Source: DASQPR01 sp963831705
Lineage (GTDB): Bacteria > Actinomycetota > Actinomycetes > Mycobacteriales > Micromonosporaceae
Direction of reading: 5' to 3'
Length of the DNA: 64,000 nt
Assembly (NCBI GenBank): GCA_963831705.1
Contig: CAWHRE010000010.1
Location: 992,001-1,056,000, forward strand
A program made the position numbers and the translations under genes. Position 1 is the stretch's first letter; every line of letters starts with the position of its first letter. This document shows, piece after piece, positions 43,187-52,479 of the stretch. The notes beneath the pieces are model-generated. The model saw nothing but the letters and a program-made list of their open reading frames with translations, made no database searches and had not been told where the DNA came from.

Positions 43187-43594
43187 TTACCAGACGAAGG
43201 CGAGGACTTCCCCGCCTACGCTCCGCTTGCGGGCCTGCCGGTCAGTCAGCAGTCCCTGGGACGTCGAGATGATCGCTACGCCCAGGCCACCCAGCACCCG
43301 CGGGAGCTCCGTCGACTTCGCGTACACCCGGAGGCCGGGCTTGGAAACTCGTTTGATGCCGGCGAGGCTGCGCTCGCGGTTCGGACCAAACTTCAGATCC
43401 ACCACCAGGTTCTTGCCGATGGCGCCCTCCTGGGGCTCCTCGACAGACCACGAAGCGATGTAACCCTCGGCCTTGAGGACCTCGGCGACGTTCGCCTTGA
43501 TCTTCGAGTAGGGCATCGAGACGCGATCGTGGTACGCCTGGTTGGCGTTGCGCAGACGCGTGAGCATGTCTGCAATCGGGTCGGTCATTGTCAT
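43187..43594 (-). CDS. rpsH: 30S ribosomal protein S8
   Basis: A 135-residue S8, a primary 16S-binding protein and known translational regulator of spc operons in enterics. MTMTDPIADMLTRLRNANQAYHDRVSMPYSKIK and GGLGVAIISTSQGLLTDRQARK(R) are clear. An 82-bp gap separates it from rpsN. Confidence 0.97.
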   Translation of the reverse strand: MTMTDPIADMLTRLRNANQAYHDRVSMPYSKIKANVAEVLKAEGYIASWSVEEPQEGAIGKNLVVDLKFGPNRERSLAGIKRVSKPGLRVYAKSTELPRVLGGLGVAIISTSQGLLTDRQARKRSVGGEVLAFVW

Positions 43595-43676
43595 GTTTCG
43601 TCAGCCTTTCTCACCGGGGTTCCGATCCGTTGGCAAAGCCGCACGGATCGGCCTACGGCGAAGAGATATAAGCCTG

Positions 43677-43862
43677 TTACCAGGAAGCCTTGGTCACGCC
43701 GGGAAGCTCGCCGCGGTGGGCCATCTCCCGAATACATACACGGCACAGTCCGAACTTGCGGTAGACGGCCTTCGGCCGTCCGCACCGCTGGCAGCGGGTG
43801 TACGCGCGCACCGCGAACTTAGGCTTCGCGGCCGCCTTGATGATCAGCGCCTTCTTAGCCAT
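43677..43862 (-). CDS. rpsN: 30S ribosomal protein S14, type Z
   Basis: A 61-residue, zinc-binding short form of S14: CQRC and CRVC (Cys24, 27, 40, 43). The sequence MAKKALIIKAAAKPKFAVRAYTRCQRCGR is typical of the actinobacterial spc-operon copy. A longer, zinc-free paralogue is often present elsewhere in such genomes. Confidence 0.97.
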   Translation of the reverse strand: MAKKALIIKAAAKPKFAVRAYTRCQRCGRPKAVYRKFGLCRVCIREMAHRGELPGVTKASW

Positions 43863-43865
43863 CGA

Positions 43866-44432
43866 TCAGTTCTCCTTGAACGGGAAGCCCAGGAGCTTCA
43901 GCAGCGCCCGTCCTTCGTCGTCAGTCTTGGCGGTGGTCACCAGCGTGATGTCCATGCCCCGGGTACGGTCGATCTTGTCTTGGTCGATCTCGTGGAACAC
44001 CGACTGCTCGGTCAGACCGAACGTGTAGTTGCCGTTGCCGTCGAGCTTGCGCCCGTCGAGTCCGCGGAAGTCGCGGATACGCGGGAGCGCGATCGAAAGC
44101 AGCCGGTCCAAGAACTCCCACATCCGGTCGTTGCGAAGGGTGACCTTCGCGCCGATCGGCATGCCTTCGCGCAGTTTGAACTGCGCGATCGACTTGGTCG
44201 CCTTGCGGATCAGCGGCTTCTGGCCGGTGATCGCGGTCAGGTCGCGAACCGCGCCGTCGATCAGCTTCGCGTCACGCGCAGCCTCACCGACACCCATGTT
44301 CACGACAATCTTCACGAGACCCGGGACCTGCATCGGATTCCCGTAGGCGAACTGCTCGCGCAGCTGGCCGACGATCTCGTTCTGGTAGCGCGCCTTGAGG
44401 CGCGGCTGAACCTTCTGCGTCGCTGTGGTCAT
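43866..44432 (-). CDS. rplE: 50S ribosomal protein L5
   Basis: A 188-residue L5, which binds 5S rRNA and contacts tRNA. MQVPGLVKIVVNMGVGEAARD, RKATKSIAQFKLREGMPIGAKVTLR and the terminal RALLKLLGFPFKEN are characteristic. Its ATG shares one base with the rplX stop. Confidence 0.97.
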   Translation of the reverse strand: MTTATQKVQPRLKARYQNEIVGQLREQFAYGNPMQVPGLVKIVVNMGVGEAARDAKLIDGAVRDLTAITGQKPLIRKATKSIAQFKLREGMPIGAKVTLRNDRMWEFLDRLLSIALPRIRDFRGLDGRKLDGNGNYTFGLTEQSVFHEIDQDKIDRTRGMDITLVTTAKTDDEGRALLKLLGFPFKEN

Positions 44433-44770
44433 TACAGATCCTTACCCGTCTTGCGGGAGATGCGGATCCGGTTGGACTTCGTACGACCGTCCGTCCGCTC
44501 CACCGTCTCAATGCGGTAGCCAACCCGGGTCGGCTTGCCGTCACCATCGAGCACCTGCACATTCGAGATGTGGATCGGTGCTTCCTGCGTGATGATCCCG
44601 CCGGTCTTCGCTCCGCGCTGCGTGTTACGAATGCGCGTGTGCTTCTTGACCCGGTTGACGCCCTCGACGAGGACCTTGTCGAGCGTCGGGTAGGCCGCGA
44701 TGACCTTGCCCTTGGCGCCCTTGTCCCGGCCGGCGATGACGACGACCGTGTCGCCCTTCTTAACCTTCAC
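44432..44770 (-). CDS. rplX: 50S ribosomal protein L24
   Basis: A 112-residue L24 with an N-terminal KOW motif (KKGDTVVVIAGRDKGAKGKVIAA). It initiates 50S assembly. It lies 3 bp after rplN and overlaps rplE by one base. Confidence 0.97.
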   Translation of the reverse strand: MKVKKGDTVVVIAGRDKGAKGKVIAAYPTLDKVLVEGVNRVKKHTRIRNTQRGAKTGGIITQEAPIHISNVQVLDGDGKPTRVGYRIETVERTDGRTKSNRIRISRKTGKDL

Positions 44771-44773
44771 GGT

Positions 44774-45142
44774 CTACAACACCTCCGGTGCTAGGGAGAT
44801 GATCTTCATGAACCGCTTGTTGCGCAGCTCACGGCCCACCGGGCCGAAGATGCGCGTACCGCGCGGGTCTCCACCGTCCTTGATGATGACGGCGGCGTTC
44901 TCATCGAAACGAATGTACGAGCCATCCGGCCGACGACGCTCCTTGGAGGTGCGAACGACGACCGCCTTGACGACGTCGCCCTTCTTCACACCTGCACCCG
45001 GAATGGCGTCCTTGACCGTGGCCACGATGACGTCGCCGATGCTGGCGTAGCGCCGACCCGAGCCACCGAGAACACGGATGCACAGGATCTCCCTGGCACC
45101 GGTGTTGTCGGCGACGCGAAGTCGCGACTCCTGCTGAATCAC
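44774..45142 (-). CDS. rplN: 50S ribosomal protein L14
   Basis: A 122-residue L14: MIQQESRLRVADNTGAREILCIRVLGG at the start, GAGVKKGDVVKAVVVRTSKE in the middle and a conserved MKIISLAPEVL end. A 105-bp gap with a small GCGGCC/GGCCGC hairpin separates it from rpsQ. Confidence 0.97.
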   Translation of the reverse strand: MIQQESRLRVADNTGAREILCIRVLGGSGRRYASIGDVIVATVKDAIPGAGVKKGDVVKAVVVRTSKERRRPDGSYIRFDENAAVIIKDGGDPRGTRIFGPVGRELRNKRFMKIISLAPEVL

Positions 45143-45247
45143 GTCAGTCTCCTGATTGTCTGCCAGTCCTCCGCCGAAGCGGAGCTTGGAAGAACCTCAT
45201 CGCAGTAGCGGCCGTTGCCGGCCGCCGCCACGAAATAAACGTTGTAC

Positions 45248-45529
45248 TTACTTGGCCTTCTCGATGATTTCGACTACCCGCCAGCGCTTCGTTGCCGAAA
45301 GCGGCCGGGTCTCCATCACGATCACGCGGTCACCGATGCCACAAGCGTTGGCCTCGTCGTGCGCCTGGAGCTTGCTCTGGCGGCGCATGACCTTGCCGTA
45401 CATCTTGTGCTTGACCCGGTCTTCGATCGACACGATCACGGTCTTGTCCATCTTGTCGCTGACCACAAGTCCCTCACGGGTCTTGCGGGGGTTGCGCTCG
45501 ACCTCAGCGTTAGCTTCGCTCATTGTCAT
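45248..45529 (-). CDS. rpsQ: 30S ribosomal protein S17
   Basis: A 93-residue S17 with the OB-fold motif GLVVSDKMDKTVIVSIEDRVKHKMYGKVMRR and VIVMETRPLSATKRWRVVEI. Its ATG overlaps the rpmC stop (ATGA). It is the last gene before a 105-bp gap that may mark the S10/spc boundary. Confidence 0.97.
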   Translation of the reverse strand: MTMSEANAEVERNPRKTREGLVVSDKMDKTVIVSIEDRVKHKMYGKVMRRQSKLQAHDEANACGIGDRVIVMETRPLSATKRWRVVEIIEKAK

Positions 45530-45753
45530 GCCACCTCGTTCGGCGCGACCGCGAGACCAAGCTCGCGCTCCCGCATGATCGTGTAAATCCGCGCGATGTG
45601 CCGGCGGATGACCTGCAGCCGACGGTTGTTGTCCAGCTGGCCGGTCGCACCCTGCACACGCAGGTTGAACAGCTCGGCCTTCGCCTCGCGAAGCTGCAAG
45701 ACCAGGTCCTCGTCGGCTAGCTCGCGCAGTTCGATAGCGCTTGTGTTAGCCAT
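45526..45753 (-). CDS. rpmC: 50S ribosomal protein L29
   Basis: A 75-residue L29 at the exit tunnel: ELRELADEDLVLQLREAKAELFNLRVQGATGQLDN. Overlaps rplP by one base and rpsQ by four. Confidence 0.97.
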   Translation of the reverse strand: MANTSAIELRELADEDLVLQLREAKAELFNLRVQGATGQLDNNRRLQVIRRHIARIYTIMRERELGLAVAPNEVA

Positions 45754-46178
45754 CAGATGTCACCTACCTCACGCTTGACGATGCGGCACTTCATCGGGAG
45801 CTTGTGGATCGCGCGGCGGAGTGCCTCACGAGCGATGACCTCGTTCGGGAACGCCATCTCGAAGAGAATGCGTCCCGGGTGAATGTTGGCCACCCACCAC
45901 TCCGGCGAACCCTTACCGGAACCCATACGGGTTTCGGCCGGCTTCTTCGTCAGAGCCTGGTCCGGGAAGACCGTGATCCAGACCTTGCCACCACGACGGA
46001 TGTGCCGGTTCATCGCGATACGCGCCGACTCGATCTGACGGTTGGTGACGTAGGCCGGCTCCAGCGCCTGGATACCGTAGTCTCCGAACACCACCCGAGT
46101 GCCGCCCTTAGACGCACCACTCCGCTTGGGGTGGTGCGGCTTGCGGAAGCCCTTCGGGGGCTTACGCGGAATCAGCAT
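45753..46178 (-). CDS. rplP: 50S ribosomal protein L16
   Basis: A 141-residue L16 near the A site: MLIPRKPPKGFRKPHHPKRSGASKGGTRVVFGDYGI, HIRRGGKVWITVFPDQALTKKPAETRMGSGKG. It is 3 bp downstream of rpsC. Confidence 0.97.
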   Translation of the reverse strand: MLIPRKPPKGFRKPHHPKRSGASKGGTRVVFGDYGIQALEPAYVTNRQIESARIAMNRHIRRGGKVWITVFPDQALTKKPAETRMGSGKGSPEWWVANIHPGRILFEMAFPNEVIAREALRRAIHKLPMKCRIVKREVGDI

Positions 46179-46181
46179 TGA

Positions 46182-47064
46182 TCAGCCCTCCTGCGCTGTA
46201 TTCGTGTCGGCCGCTTCGGCCGGAGTAGCCACGATGGCCGCGTCGGACGAAACCGGCTCGGTCAGTGGTGCCTCTTCCGGTGCAACAGCCGGAGCCTGGC
46301 CTGCACGGCCGGCTTCGGTGCCACCGGCCGTCGTACCGGACGAGCCGGAACGCAGGCGGCGCGGACGCTCCGGGCGGTCCGCCCGGTCGCGGCGCGGGCG
46401 AGCGTCGGCAGCCGGAGCCGGAGCAACCTGGCCGGCCGCGAGCTGGTCGCCCTTGTAGACCCAGACCTTGACACCGATCCGGCCGAACGTCGTACGCGCC
46501 TCGAAGAAGCCGTAGTCGATGTTGGCACGCAGCGTGTGCAGCGGAACGCGGCCTTCGCGGTAGAACTCGGTACGGCTCATCTCAGCGCCGCCGAGACGAC
46601 CGGAGACCTGCACCCGGATGCCCTTGACGGCGGTGTTCTTCATCGCCGACTGGATCGCCTTGCGCATCGCCCGACGGAAGCTGACCCGGCTGGAGAGCTG
46701 CTCGGCCACGCCCTGCGCGACGAGCTGCGCATCCGACTCGGGGTTCTTGACCTCGAGGATGTTCGAGCTGGACCTGCTTGCCGGTGAGCTTCTCGAGTTC
46801 GCCGCGGATGCGGTCGGCCTCGGCGCCCTTGCGGCCGATGACGATGCCCGGACGCGCGGTGTGGATGTCGATGCGGACCCGGTCCCGGGTGCGCTCGATG
46901 TCCACCTTCGCGATGCCCGCGCGCTCAAGACCCTTGGACATCATCTTGCGGATCTTGACGTCCTCCGCGACGTAGTCCTTGTAGAGCTTGTCCGCGTACC
47001 AGCGGCTCTTCCACTCGGTCGAGATGCCGAGTCGGAACCCGTGGGGGTGAACCTTCTGACCCAT
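46182..47064 (-). pseudogene. rpsC: 30S ribosomal protein S3, interrupted by a one-base frameshift
   Basis: S3 is an essential 30S head protein. Translation from ATG 47064 (MGQKVHPHGFRLGISTEWKSRW) follows the family through the KH domain to ...LTGKQVQL near 46766, then loses frame. The homologous remainder (NILEVKNPESDAQLVAQGVAEQLSSRVSF ... to the acidic tail) is one frame over. The length is 294 codons plus one base, so deleting one base near 46764 restores a 293-residue S3 with an Arg- and then Ala/Glu-rich C-terminal extension. As rpsC should be single-copy and essential, a sequencing or assembly error is the likeliest explanation. Confidence 0.92.
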
Positions 47065-47672
47065 TACTCGGTCCCTTCCTCAGCGCTCGCGGCCGACTTG
47101 GCAGCGGTCGCCTTCTTGGTGGCCTTCTTCGCCGGCTTCGCCTCGGCATTTGCCTCGGTCACGTCGGCGTCATCGGTCGCGGCTGAAGCCGTGGCCTTCT
47201 TGGTGGCCTTCTTCGCGGGTGCCGCGGTCTTCGCAGGCGCCGCAGCGTCGGCGACCGGAGCGGCAGCCTTCGCCGGAACGGCCTTGCGAGCCGGAGCCGC
47301 CGTCACGACGGCCTCGACGACGATCGTGATGTGGCAGGTGCGCTTGCGGATGCGGAACGCGCGACCCTGCGCACGCGGCCGGAACCGCTTCAGCGTCGGG
47401 CCCTCATCGACGAACGCCTCGGCGACCAGGAGCAGGTCCGGGTCGAGCCGTTCGTTGTTCTCGGCGTTCGCGATCGCACTCGCCAGAACCTTGTACACCG
47501 GCTCGCTCGCAGCCTGCGGCGCGAACTTCAGCACCGTCAGTGCCTCCTTCGCGGGCAAACCGCGGACGAGGTTCACCACGCGGCGAGCCTTCATCGGCGA
47601 GACGTGCACGTGGCGCGCGATTGCACGCGCTCCAGGCACTGTCGCCGCGGCGCTCTTCGTTGGCATCTTCAA
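47064..47672 (-). CDS. rplV: 50S ribosomal protein L22 with long Ala/Lys tail
   Basis: A 202-residue L22 lining the exit tunnel. The conserved part (ARAIARHVHVSPMKARRVVNLVRGLPAKEAL ... RKRTCHITIVVE) ends near residue 120. About 80 residues of Ala/Lys/Pro-rich tail follow, with repeated AKKATKKAT blocks resembling histone-like basic tails. It overlaps rpsC by one base. Confidence 0.97.
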   Translation of the reverse strand: MKMPTKSAAATVPGARAIARHVHVSPMKARRVVNLVRGLPAKEALTVLKFAPQAASEPVYKVLASAIANAENNERLDPDLLLVAEAFVDEGPTLKRFRPRAQGRAFRIRKRTCHITIVVEAVVTAAPARKAVPAKAAAPVADAAAPAKTAAPAKKATKKATASAATDDADVTEANAEAKPAKKATKKATAAKSAASAEEGTE

Positions 47673-47716
47673 TCCTTCTCGTGGAAAACCCGGCCGGTCA
47701 GCGGCCCGATCTTGAC

Positions 47717-47998
47717 TTAGCGGCGACGGGCCTTGCGGTCGTCCTTCTCGTGACCCTTGAACGTACGGGTCAGAGCGAACTCGCCGAGCTTGTGCCCGAC
47801 CATCGCCTCGGACACGAACACGGGAACGTGCTTGCGTCCGTCGTGAACGGCGATCGTGTGCCCGAGCATGTCCGGCACGATCATCGACCGACGCGACCAG
47901 GTCTTGATCACGTTCTTGGTGCCCTTTTCGTTCTGCACGTCCACCTTTTTCTGCAGGTGGTCGTCGACGAACGGGCCCTTCTTAAGGCTGCGTGGCAT
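47717..47998 (-). CDS. rpsS: 30S ribosomal protein S19
   Basis: A 93-residue S19: MPRSLKKGPFVDDHLQKKV, TWSRRSMIVPDMLGHTIAVHDGRKHVPVFVSEAMVGHKLGEF. Complete. 15 bp downstream of rplB. Confidence 0.98.
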   Translation of the reverse strand: MPRSLKKGPFVDDHLQKKVDVQNEKGTKNVIKTWSRRSMIVPDMLGHTIAVHDGRKHVPVFVSEAMVGHKLGEFALTRTFKGHEKDDRKARRR

Positions 47999-48013
47999 TC
48001 TTCAATCCCTTTA

Positions 48014-48853
<840 letters not shown>

Positions 48854-48865
48854 TGTCTACACCCC

Positions 48866-49168
48866 TTAGCTGACCGGGCCGCCGAAGGCCTCGATCCGGT
48901 CACCATCAGCAAGCTTCACCATCGCGCGCTTTGTGTCCTTGCGCTTACCGAACCCGGTACGGGTCCGCTTGCGCTTGCCTTCGCGATTGAGCGTGTTGAC
49001 CGTGAGAACGCGGACGTTAAAGATCTGCTGGATAGCAATCTTGATTTCCGTCTTGTTCGCGTCCGGGTGCACCAGGAACGTGTACCAATTGCGGTTGAGC
49101 TCGCTGTAGCTCTTTTCGGAAACCACCGGCGCGACGATTACGTCACGCGGGTCGGCGATCGTGCTCAT
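48866..49168 (-). CDS. rplW: 50S ribosomal protein L23
   Basis: A 100-residue L23, the docking site for trigger factor and SRP at the tunnel exit: DVIVAPVVSEKSYSELNRNWYTFLVHPDANKTEIK. Its ATG overlaps the rplD stop. Confidence 0.97.
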   Translation of the reverse strand: MSTIADPRDVIVAPVVSEKSYSELNRNWYTFLVHPDANKTEIKIAIQQIFNVRVLTVNTLNREGKRKRTRTGFGKRKDTKRAMVKLADGDRIEAFGGPVS

Positions 49169-49812
49169 TTGCCCTCCTCGCCGGTGGTCACCGGAACACC
49201 GAGGAACTCGCCCAGGGCTTCGGTCGAGAAGACCACAGCCTCGGCAACGAGCACGTCGTACGTGTTCAGCTGGCCGGCTTCGATCAGGTGAACCGTCGGC
49301 ACGTTGCGCAGGCTCATCCAGCTCAATTCATCGGTCTCGGAGAGAACGACGAGAACCTTGGTCGACTCGGTCGTCTTCGCGAGCGCCGCCATCGCGGCCT
49401 TCGTCGACGGCTTCTCGCCCGTCACGAACGCCTCGACCACGAACACCTGGCCGTCACGGGCCCGGTCGGAGAGGGCGCCACGCAGAGCGGCTGCCTTCAT
49501 CTTCTTCGGGGTCCGCTGGCTGTAGTCGCGCGGCGTCGGGCCGTGTACGACGCCACCACCGGTGAACTGCGGTGCACGCGTCGAGCCCTGACGGGCACGA
49601 CCGGTGCCCTTCTGCTTGTACGGCTTGCGGCCACCGCCGGAAACCTCGCCGCGCCGCTTCACCTTGTGCGTACCCTGTCGGGCGGCCGCCAGCTGTGCCA
49701 CCACTACCTGGTGCATCAGCGGGATGTTGGCCTGCACGTCGAAGATGTCGGCCGGAAGCTCGACCGTACCGGTCTTGGTGCCCTCGGCGCCGAGAACGTC
49801 TACCGTCGTCAC
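49165..49812 (-). CDS. rplD: 50S ribosomal protein L4
   Basis: A 215-residue L4: NIPLMHQVVVAQLAAARQGTHKVKRRGEVSGGGRKPYKQKGTGRARQGS contains the tunnel loop. In E. coli L4 also represses the S10 operon. GTG 49812 overlaps the rplC stop (GTGA). Confidence 0.97.
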   Translation of the reverse strand: MTTVDVLGAEGTKTGTVELPADIFDVQANIPLMHQVVVAQLAAARQGTHKVKRRGEVSGGGRKPYKQKGTGRARQGSTRAPQFTGGGVVHGPTPRDYSQRTPKKMKAAALRGALSDRARDGQVFVVEAFVTGEKPSTKAAMAALAKTTESTKVLVVLSETDELSWMSLRNVPTVHLIEAGQLNTYDVLVAEAVVFSTEALGEFLGVPVTTGEEGK

Positions 49813-50471
49813 TTCACACCGCCCTTCTTCAGCGTCGTCTTCGCGGCCTCACGCACGAGCACGAGCGCACCGGCGGGGCCGGGAATCGCGCCGCGCACGA
49901 GGATGAGGTTCTCCTCGACGTCGATCGACTGGATCGTCAGGTTCTGCACGGTGAAGCGCTGCGAACCCATCCGGCCGGCCATGCGTACGCCCTTGAAGAC
50001 GCGACCAGGAGTCGCGCAGGCGCCGATGGAACCCGGGTGACGGTGCTTGCGCTGCACGCCGTGGCCGGCGCCCAAGCCGTGGAAGCCGTGCCGCTTCATG
50101 ACACCGGCGTACCCCTTGCCCTTGGTCTTTCCGGTGACGTCGATGCGCTGACCTTCGGTGAACGACTCGACCGTCACCTCCTGACCGAGCGTGTACGCGC
50201 TGGCGTCAGTGGTGCGGAGTTCGACGATGTGCCGCCGCGGCGACGTGCCCGACTTCGCGTAGTGGCCGGCGACCGGCTTGTTCACCTTGCGGGGGTCGAT
50301 CGCGCCGAACGCCAGCTGGACGGCCGAATAGCCGTCCTTGTCCGCGGAGCGGACCTGGCTCACGACACACGGCCCGGCCTGCACCACGGTCACGGGGACA
50401 ACTCGGTTGTTGTCCCAGACCTGGGTCATGCCAAGCTTGGCGCCCAGGATGCCCTTGACTTGCCTGTCCAT
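49809..50471 (-). CDS. rplC: 50S ribosomal protein L3
   Basis: A 220-residue L3: VKGILGAKLGMTQVWDNNRVVPVTVVQAGPCVV, GYAGVMKRHGFHGLGAGHGVQRKHRHPGSIGACATPGRVFKG (the loop reaching the peptidyl-transferase centre). 11 bp downstream of rpsJ. Confidence 0.97.
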   Translation of the reverse strand: MDRQVKGILGAKLGMTQVWDNNRVVPVTVVQAGPCVVSQVRSADKDGYSAVQLAFGAIDPRKVNKPVAGHYAKSGTSPRRHIVELRTTDASAYTLGQEVTVESFTEGQRIDVTGKTKGKGYAGVMKRHGFHGLGAGHGVQRKHRHPGSIGACATPGRVFKGVRMAGRMGSQRFTVQNLTIQSIDVEENLILVRGAIPGPAGALVLVREAAKTTLKKGGVK

Positions 50472-50482
50472 TAGTCCGGTCC

Positions 50483-50791
50483 CTACAGCTTGATCTCGAT
50501 GTCGACACCGGCAGGCAGGTCGAGTCGCATGAGCGAGTCCACCGTCTTCGGCGTCGGGTCGATGATGTCGATCAGGCGCTTGTGCGTACGCATCTCAAAG
50601 TGCTCGCGCGAGTCCTTGTACTTGTGCGGCGAGCGGATGACGCAGAAGCGGTTGATCTCTGTCGGCAGCGGCACCGGACCCGCGACCTGAGCACCGGTAC
50701 GCGTGACCGTCTCGACGATCTTTCGCGCCGACGAGTCAACGACCTCGTGGTCATAGGCCTTGAGCCGGATGCGGATCTTCTGTCCCGCCAT
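50483..50791 (-). CDS. rpsJ: 30S ribosomal protein S10
   Basis: A 102-residue S10, also the NusG/NusE antitermination partner. [45 protein letters not shown] ... VDIEIKL. It is the first gene of the S10 operon. The 380-bp gap to tuf holds, from tuf onward, a terminator hairpin (51057-51103), the repeated leader element (50890-50918) and a start-proximal hairpin (50826-50847). Confidence 0.98.
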
Positions 50792-50825
50792 GATGGCTTC
50801 TGTTCCTTCTCTCGATACCGCTACC

Positions 50826-50847
50826 TGCAAGAGCTTTGGCCCTTGCA
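50826..50847 (-). promoter_or_regulatory. Leader hairpin just upstream of rpsJ
   Basis: TGCAAGAGC (50826-50834) and GCCCTTGCA (50839-50847) form a 9-bp RNA stem (one G-U pair) with a four-base loop, 35 nt before the rpsJ ATG. It may take part in S10-operon autoregulation (inference). Confidence 0.55.
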
Positions 50848-50889
50848 TGTCCCCAGAACCAGGCTCTGCTGCCCGTACTCTGGCCCTTA

Positions 50890-50918
50890 TGTCCGACCCC
50901 CGCGGTCGGGCGTGTCGC
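50890..50918 (-). promoter_or_regulatory. Ribosomal-operon leader element, rpsJ copy
   Basis: This 29-nt sequence (minus strand: GCGACACGCCCGACC, GCGGG, GGTCGGACA) is identical to that in the rpsL leader. CCGACC/GGTCGG forms a 6-bp stem around GCGGG. It lies about 100 nt upstream of the rpsJ start. Confidence 0.8.
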
Positions 50919-51056
50919 AGTTCGTCTCAGGAACCACCGCTGCAAGAACACAGTCCGGGGCCGCCCACGATGGACTCGCCTAAACGTTGGAGCTGGGAGG
51001 CGCCTACGTCTCCAGGAGCAGTAACACTCACCGAACACACGTAAAGGCGCCGTGCG

Positions 51057-51103
51057 AGGGCGGAGGGCTAACTGAGTTACCCCAGCTAGACAGCCTCCGC
51101 CCT
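51057..51103 (-). terminator. Hairpin terminator downstream of tuf
   Basis: AGGGCGGAGG (51057-51066) and CCTCCGCCCT (51094-51103) form a perfect 10-bp GC stem, 69 bp past the tuf stop. The T tract is weak, as often in high-GC genomes. Confidence 0.65.
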
Positions 51104-51171
51104 GCGCGGAACGCAACTGGCTTCCATTATGCCGTAGATACCTACGACTTAGGAAATCAGGGTTAGCTAAT

Positions 51172-52365
51172 TCACTTGTTGATCTTAACGACCCGGCCGG
51201 CGCCGACGGTCCGGCCACCCTCACGGATGGCGAACTTGAGGCCCTCCTCCATGGCGATCGGCTGGATCAGCTTCACGTCCATGGTGGTGTTGTCGCCCGG
51301 CATGACCATCTCGGTGCCCTCGGGCAGCGTGACGACGCCGGTGACGTCCGTGGTGCGGAAGTAGAACTGCGGGCGGTAGTTCTGGAAGAACGGGGTGTGG
51401 CGGCCACCCTCCTCCTTGGAGAGGATGTAGACGCTTGCCTCGAACTCCGTGTGCGGGGTGTTCGAGCCCGGCTTCACGACGACCATGCCGCGCTCGACCT
51501 CTTCGCGCTTGATACCACGAAGCAGCAGGCCGACGTTCTCACCGGCGCGGGCGTCTTCGAGCGTCTTGCGGAACATTTCGATCGCGGTGACCTTCGTCTT
51601 CAGCGACTTCTCCTTGATGCCGACGATCTCGACATCCTCGTTCGGGAGAAGCACGCCACGCTCGCAGCGGCCGGTGACGACCGTGCCACGACCGGTGATC
51701 GTGAAGACGTCCTCGATGGGCATGAGGAACGGCTTGTCGATCGCGCGCTCGGGCTGCGGGATGCTCTCATCGACCGCGTTCATGAGGTCCATGAGCGCGT
51801 CCGCCCACTTGGCGTCGCCTTCGAGGGCCTTCAGCGCCGAAACGCGGATGACCGGAAGGTCGTCGCCCGGGTACTCCTGGTTCGAGAGCAGCTCACGAAC
51901 CTCGAGCTCGACGAGCTCGAGGAGCTCCTCGTCGTCCACCATGTCGCTCTTGTTCAGGGCCACAACGATGTACGGAACACCGACCTGACGGGCGAGCAGC
52001 ACGTGCTCACGCGTCTGCGGCATCGGACCGTCGGTCGCCGCGACCACGAGGATCGCGCCGTCCATCTGGGCCGCACCGGTGATCATGTTCTTGATGTAGT
52101 CAGCGTGACCCGGGCAGTCGACGTGCGCGTAGTGACGCGACTCGGTCTGGTACTCGACGTGCGCGATGGAGATCGTGATACCACGAGCCTTCTCCTCCGG
52201 CGCCTTGTCGATCTCGTCGAACGGCGTGTACGGGTTGATGGCCGGCATCTTGTCATGCAGAACCTTGGTGATGGCCGCCGTCAGCGTCGTCTTACCGTGG
52301 TCGATGTGACCAATGGTACCGATGTTGACGTGCGGCTTGTTCCGCTCGAACTTCGCCTTCGCCAC
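51172..52365 (-). CDS. tuf: Elongation factor Tu
   Basis: The GTPase that brings aminoacyl-tRNA to the ribosome. It has 397 residues. G1 GHIDHGKTT (residues 19-27), G3 DCPGHADY, G4 NKSDM and the family's MAKAKFERNKPHVNIGTIGH start are visible. Domains 2 and 3 are complete to VVKINK. It follows fusA by 114 bp and ends the str operon. Confidence 0.98.
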   Translation of the reverse strand: MAKAKFERNKPHVNIGTIGHIDHGKTTLTAAITKVLHDKMPAINPYTPFDEIDKAPEEKARGITISIAHVEYQTESRHYAHVDCPGHADYIKNMITGAAQMDGAILVVAATDGPMPQTREHVLLARQVGVPYIVVALNKSDMVDDEELLELVELEVRELLSNQEYPGDDLPVIRVSALKALEGDAKWADALMDLMNAVDESIPQPERAIDKPFLMPIEDVFTITGRGTVVTGRCERGVLLPNEDVEIVGIKEKSLKTKVTAIEMFRKTLEDARAGENVGLLLRGIKREEVERGMVVVKPGSNTPHTEFEASVYILSKEEGGRHTPFFQNYRPQFYFRTTDVTGVVTLPEGTEMVMPGDNTTMDVKLIQPIAMEEGLKFAIREGGRTVGAGRVVKINK

Positions 52366-52479
52366 TGTTTCCTCCTGTGGAAGCGTGGTTCTTACTTGCG
52401 TCTATAACGACATGGATCTATTGGTGGGCGGCCGGCTAAATGACTAACCGACCGCCCCGAAATCGCGCGGCGGAAACCG

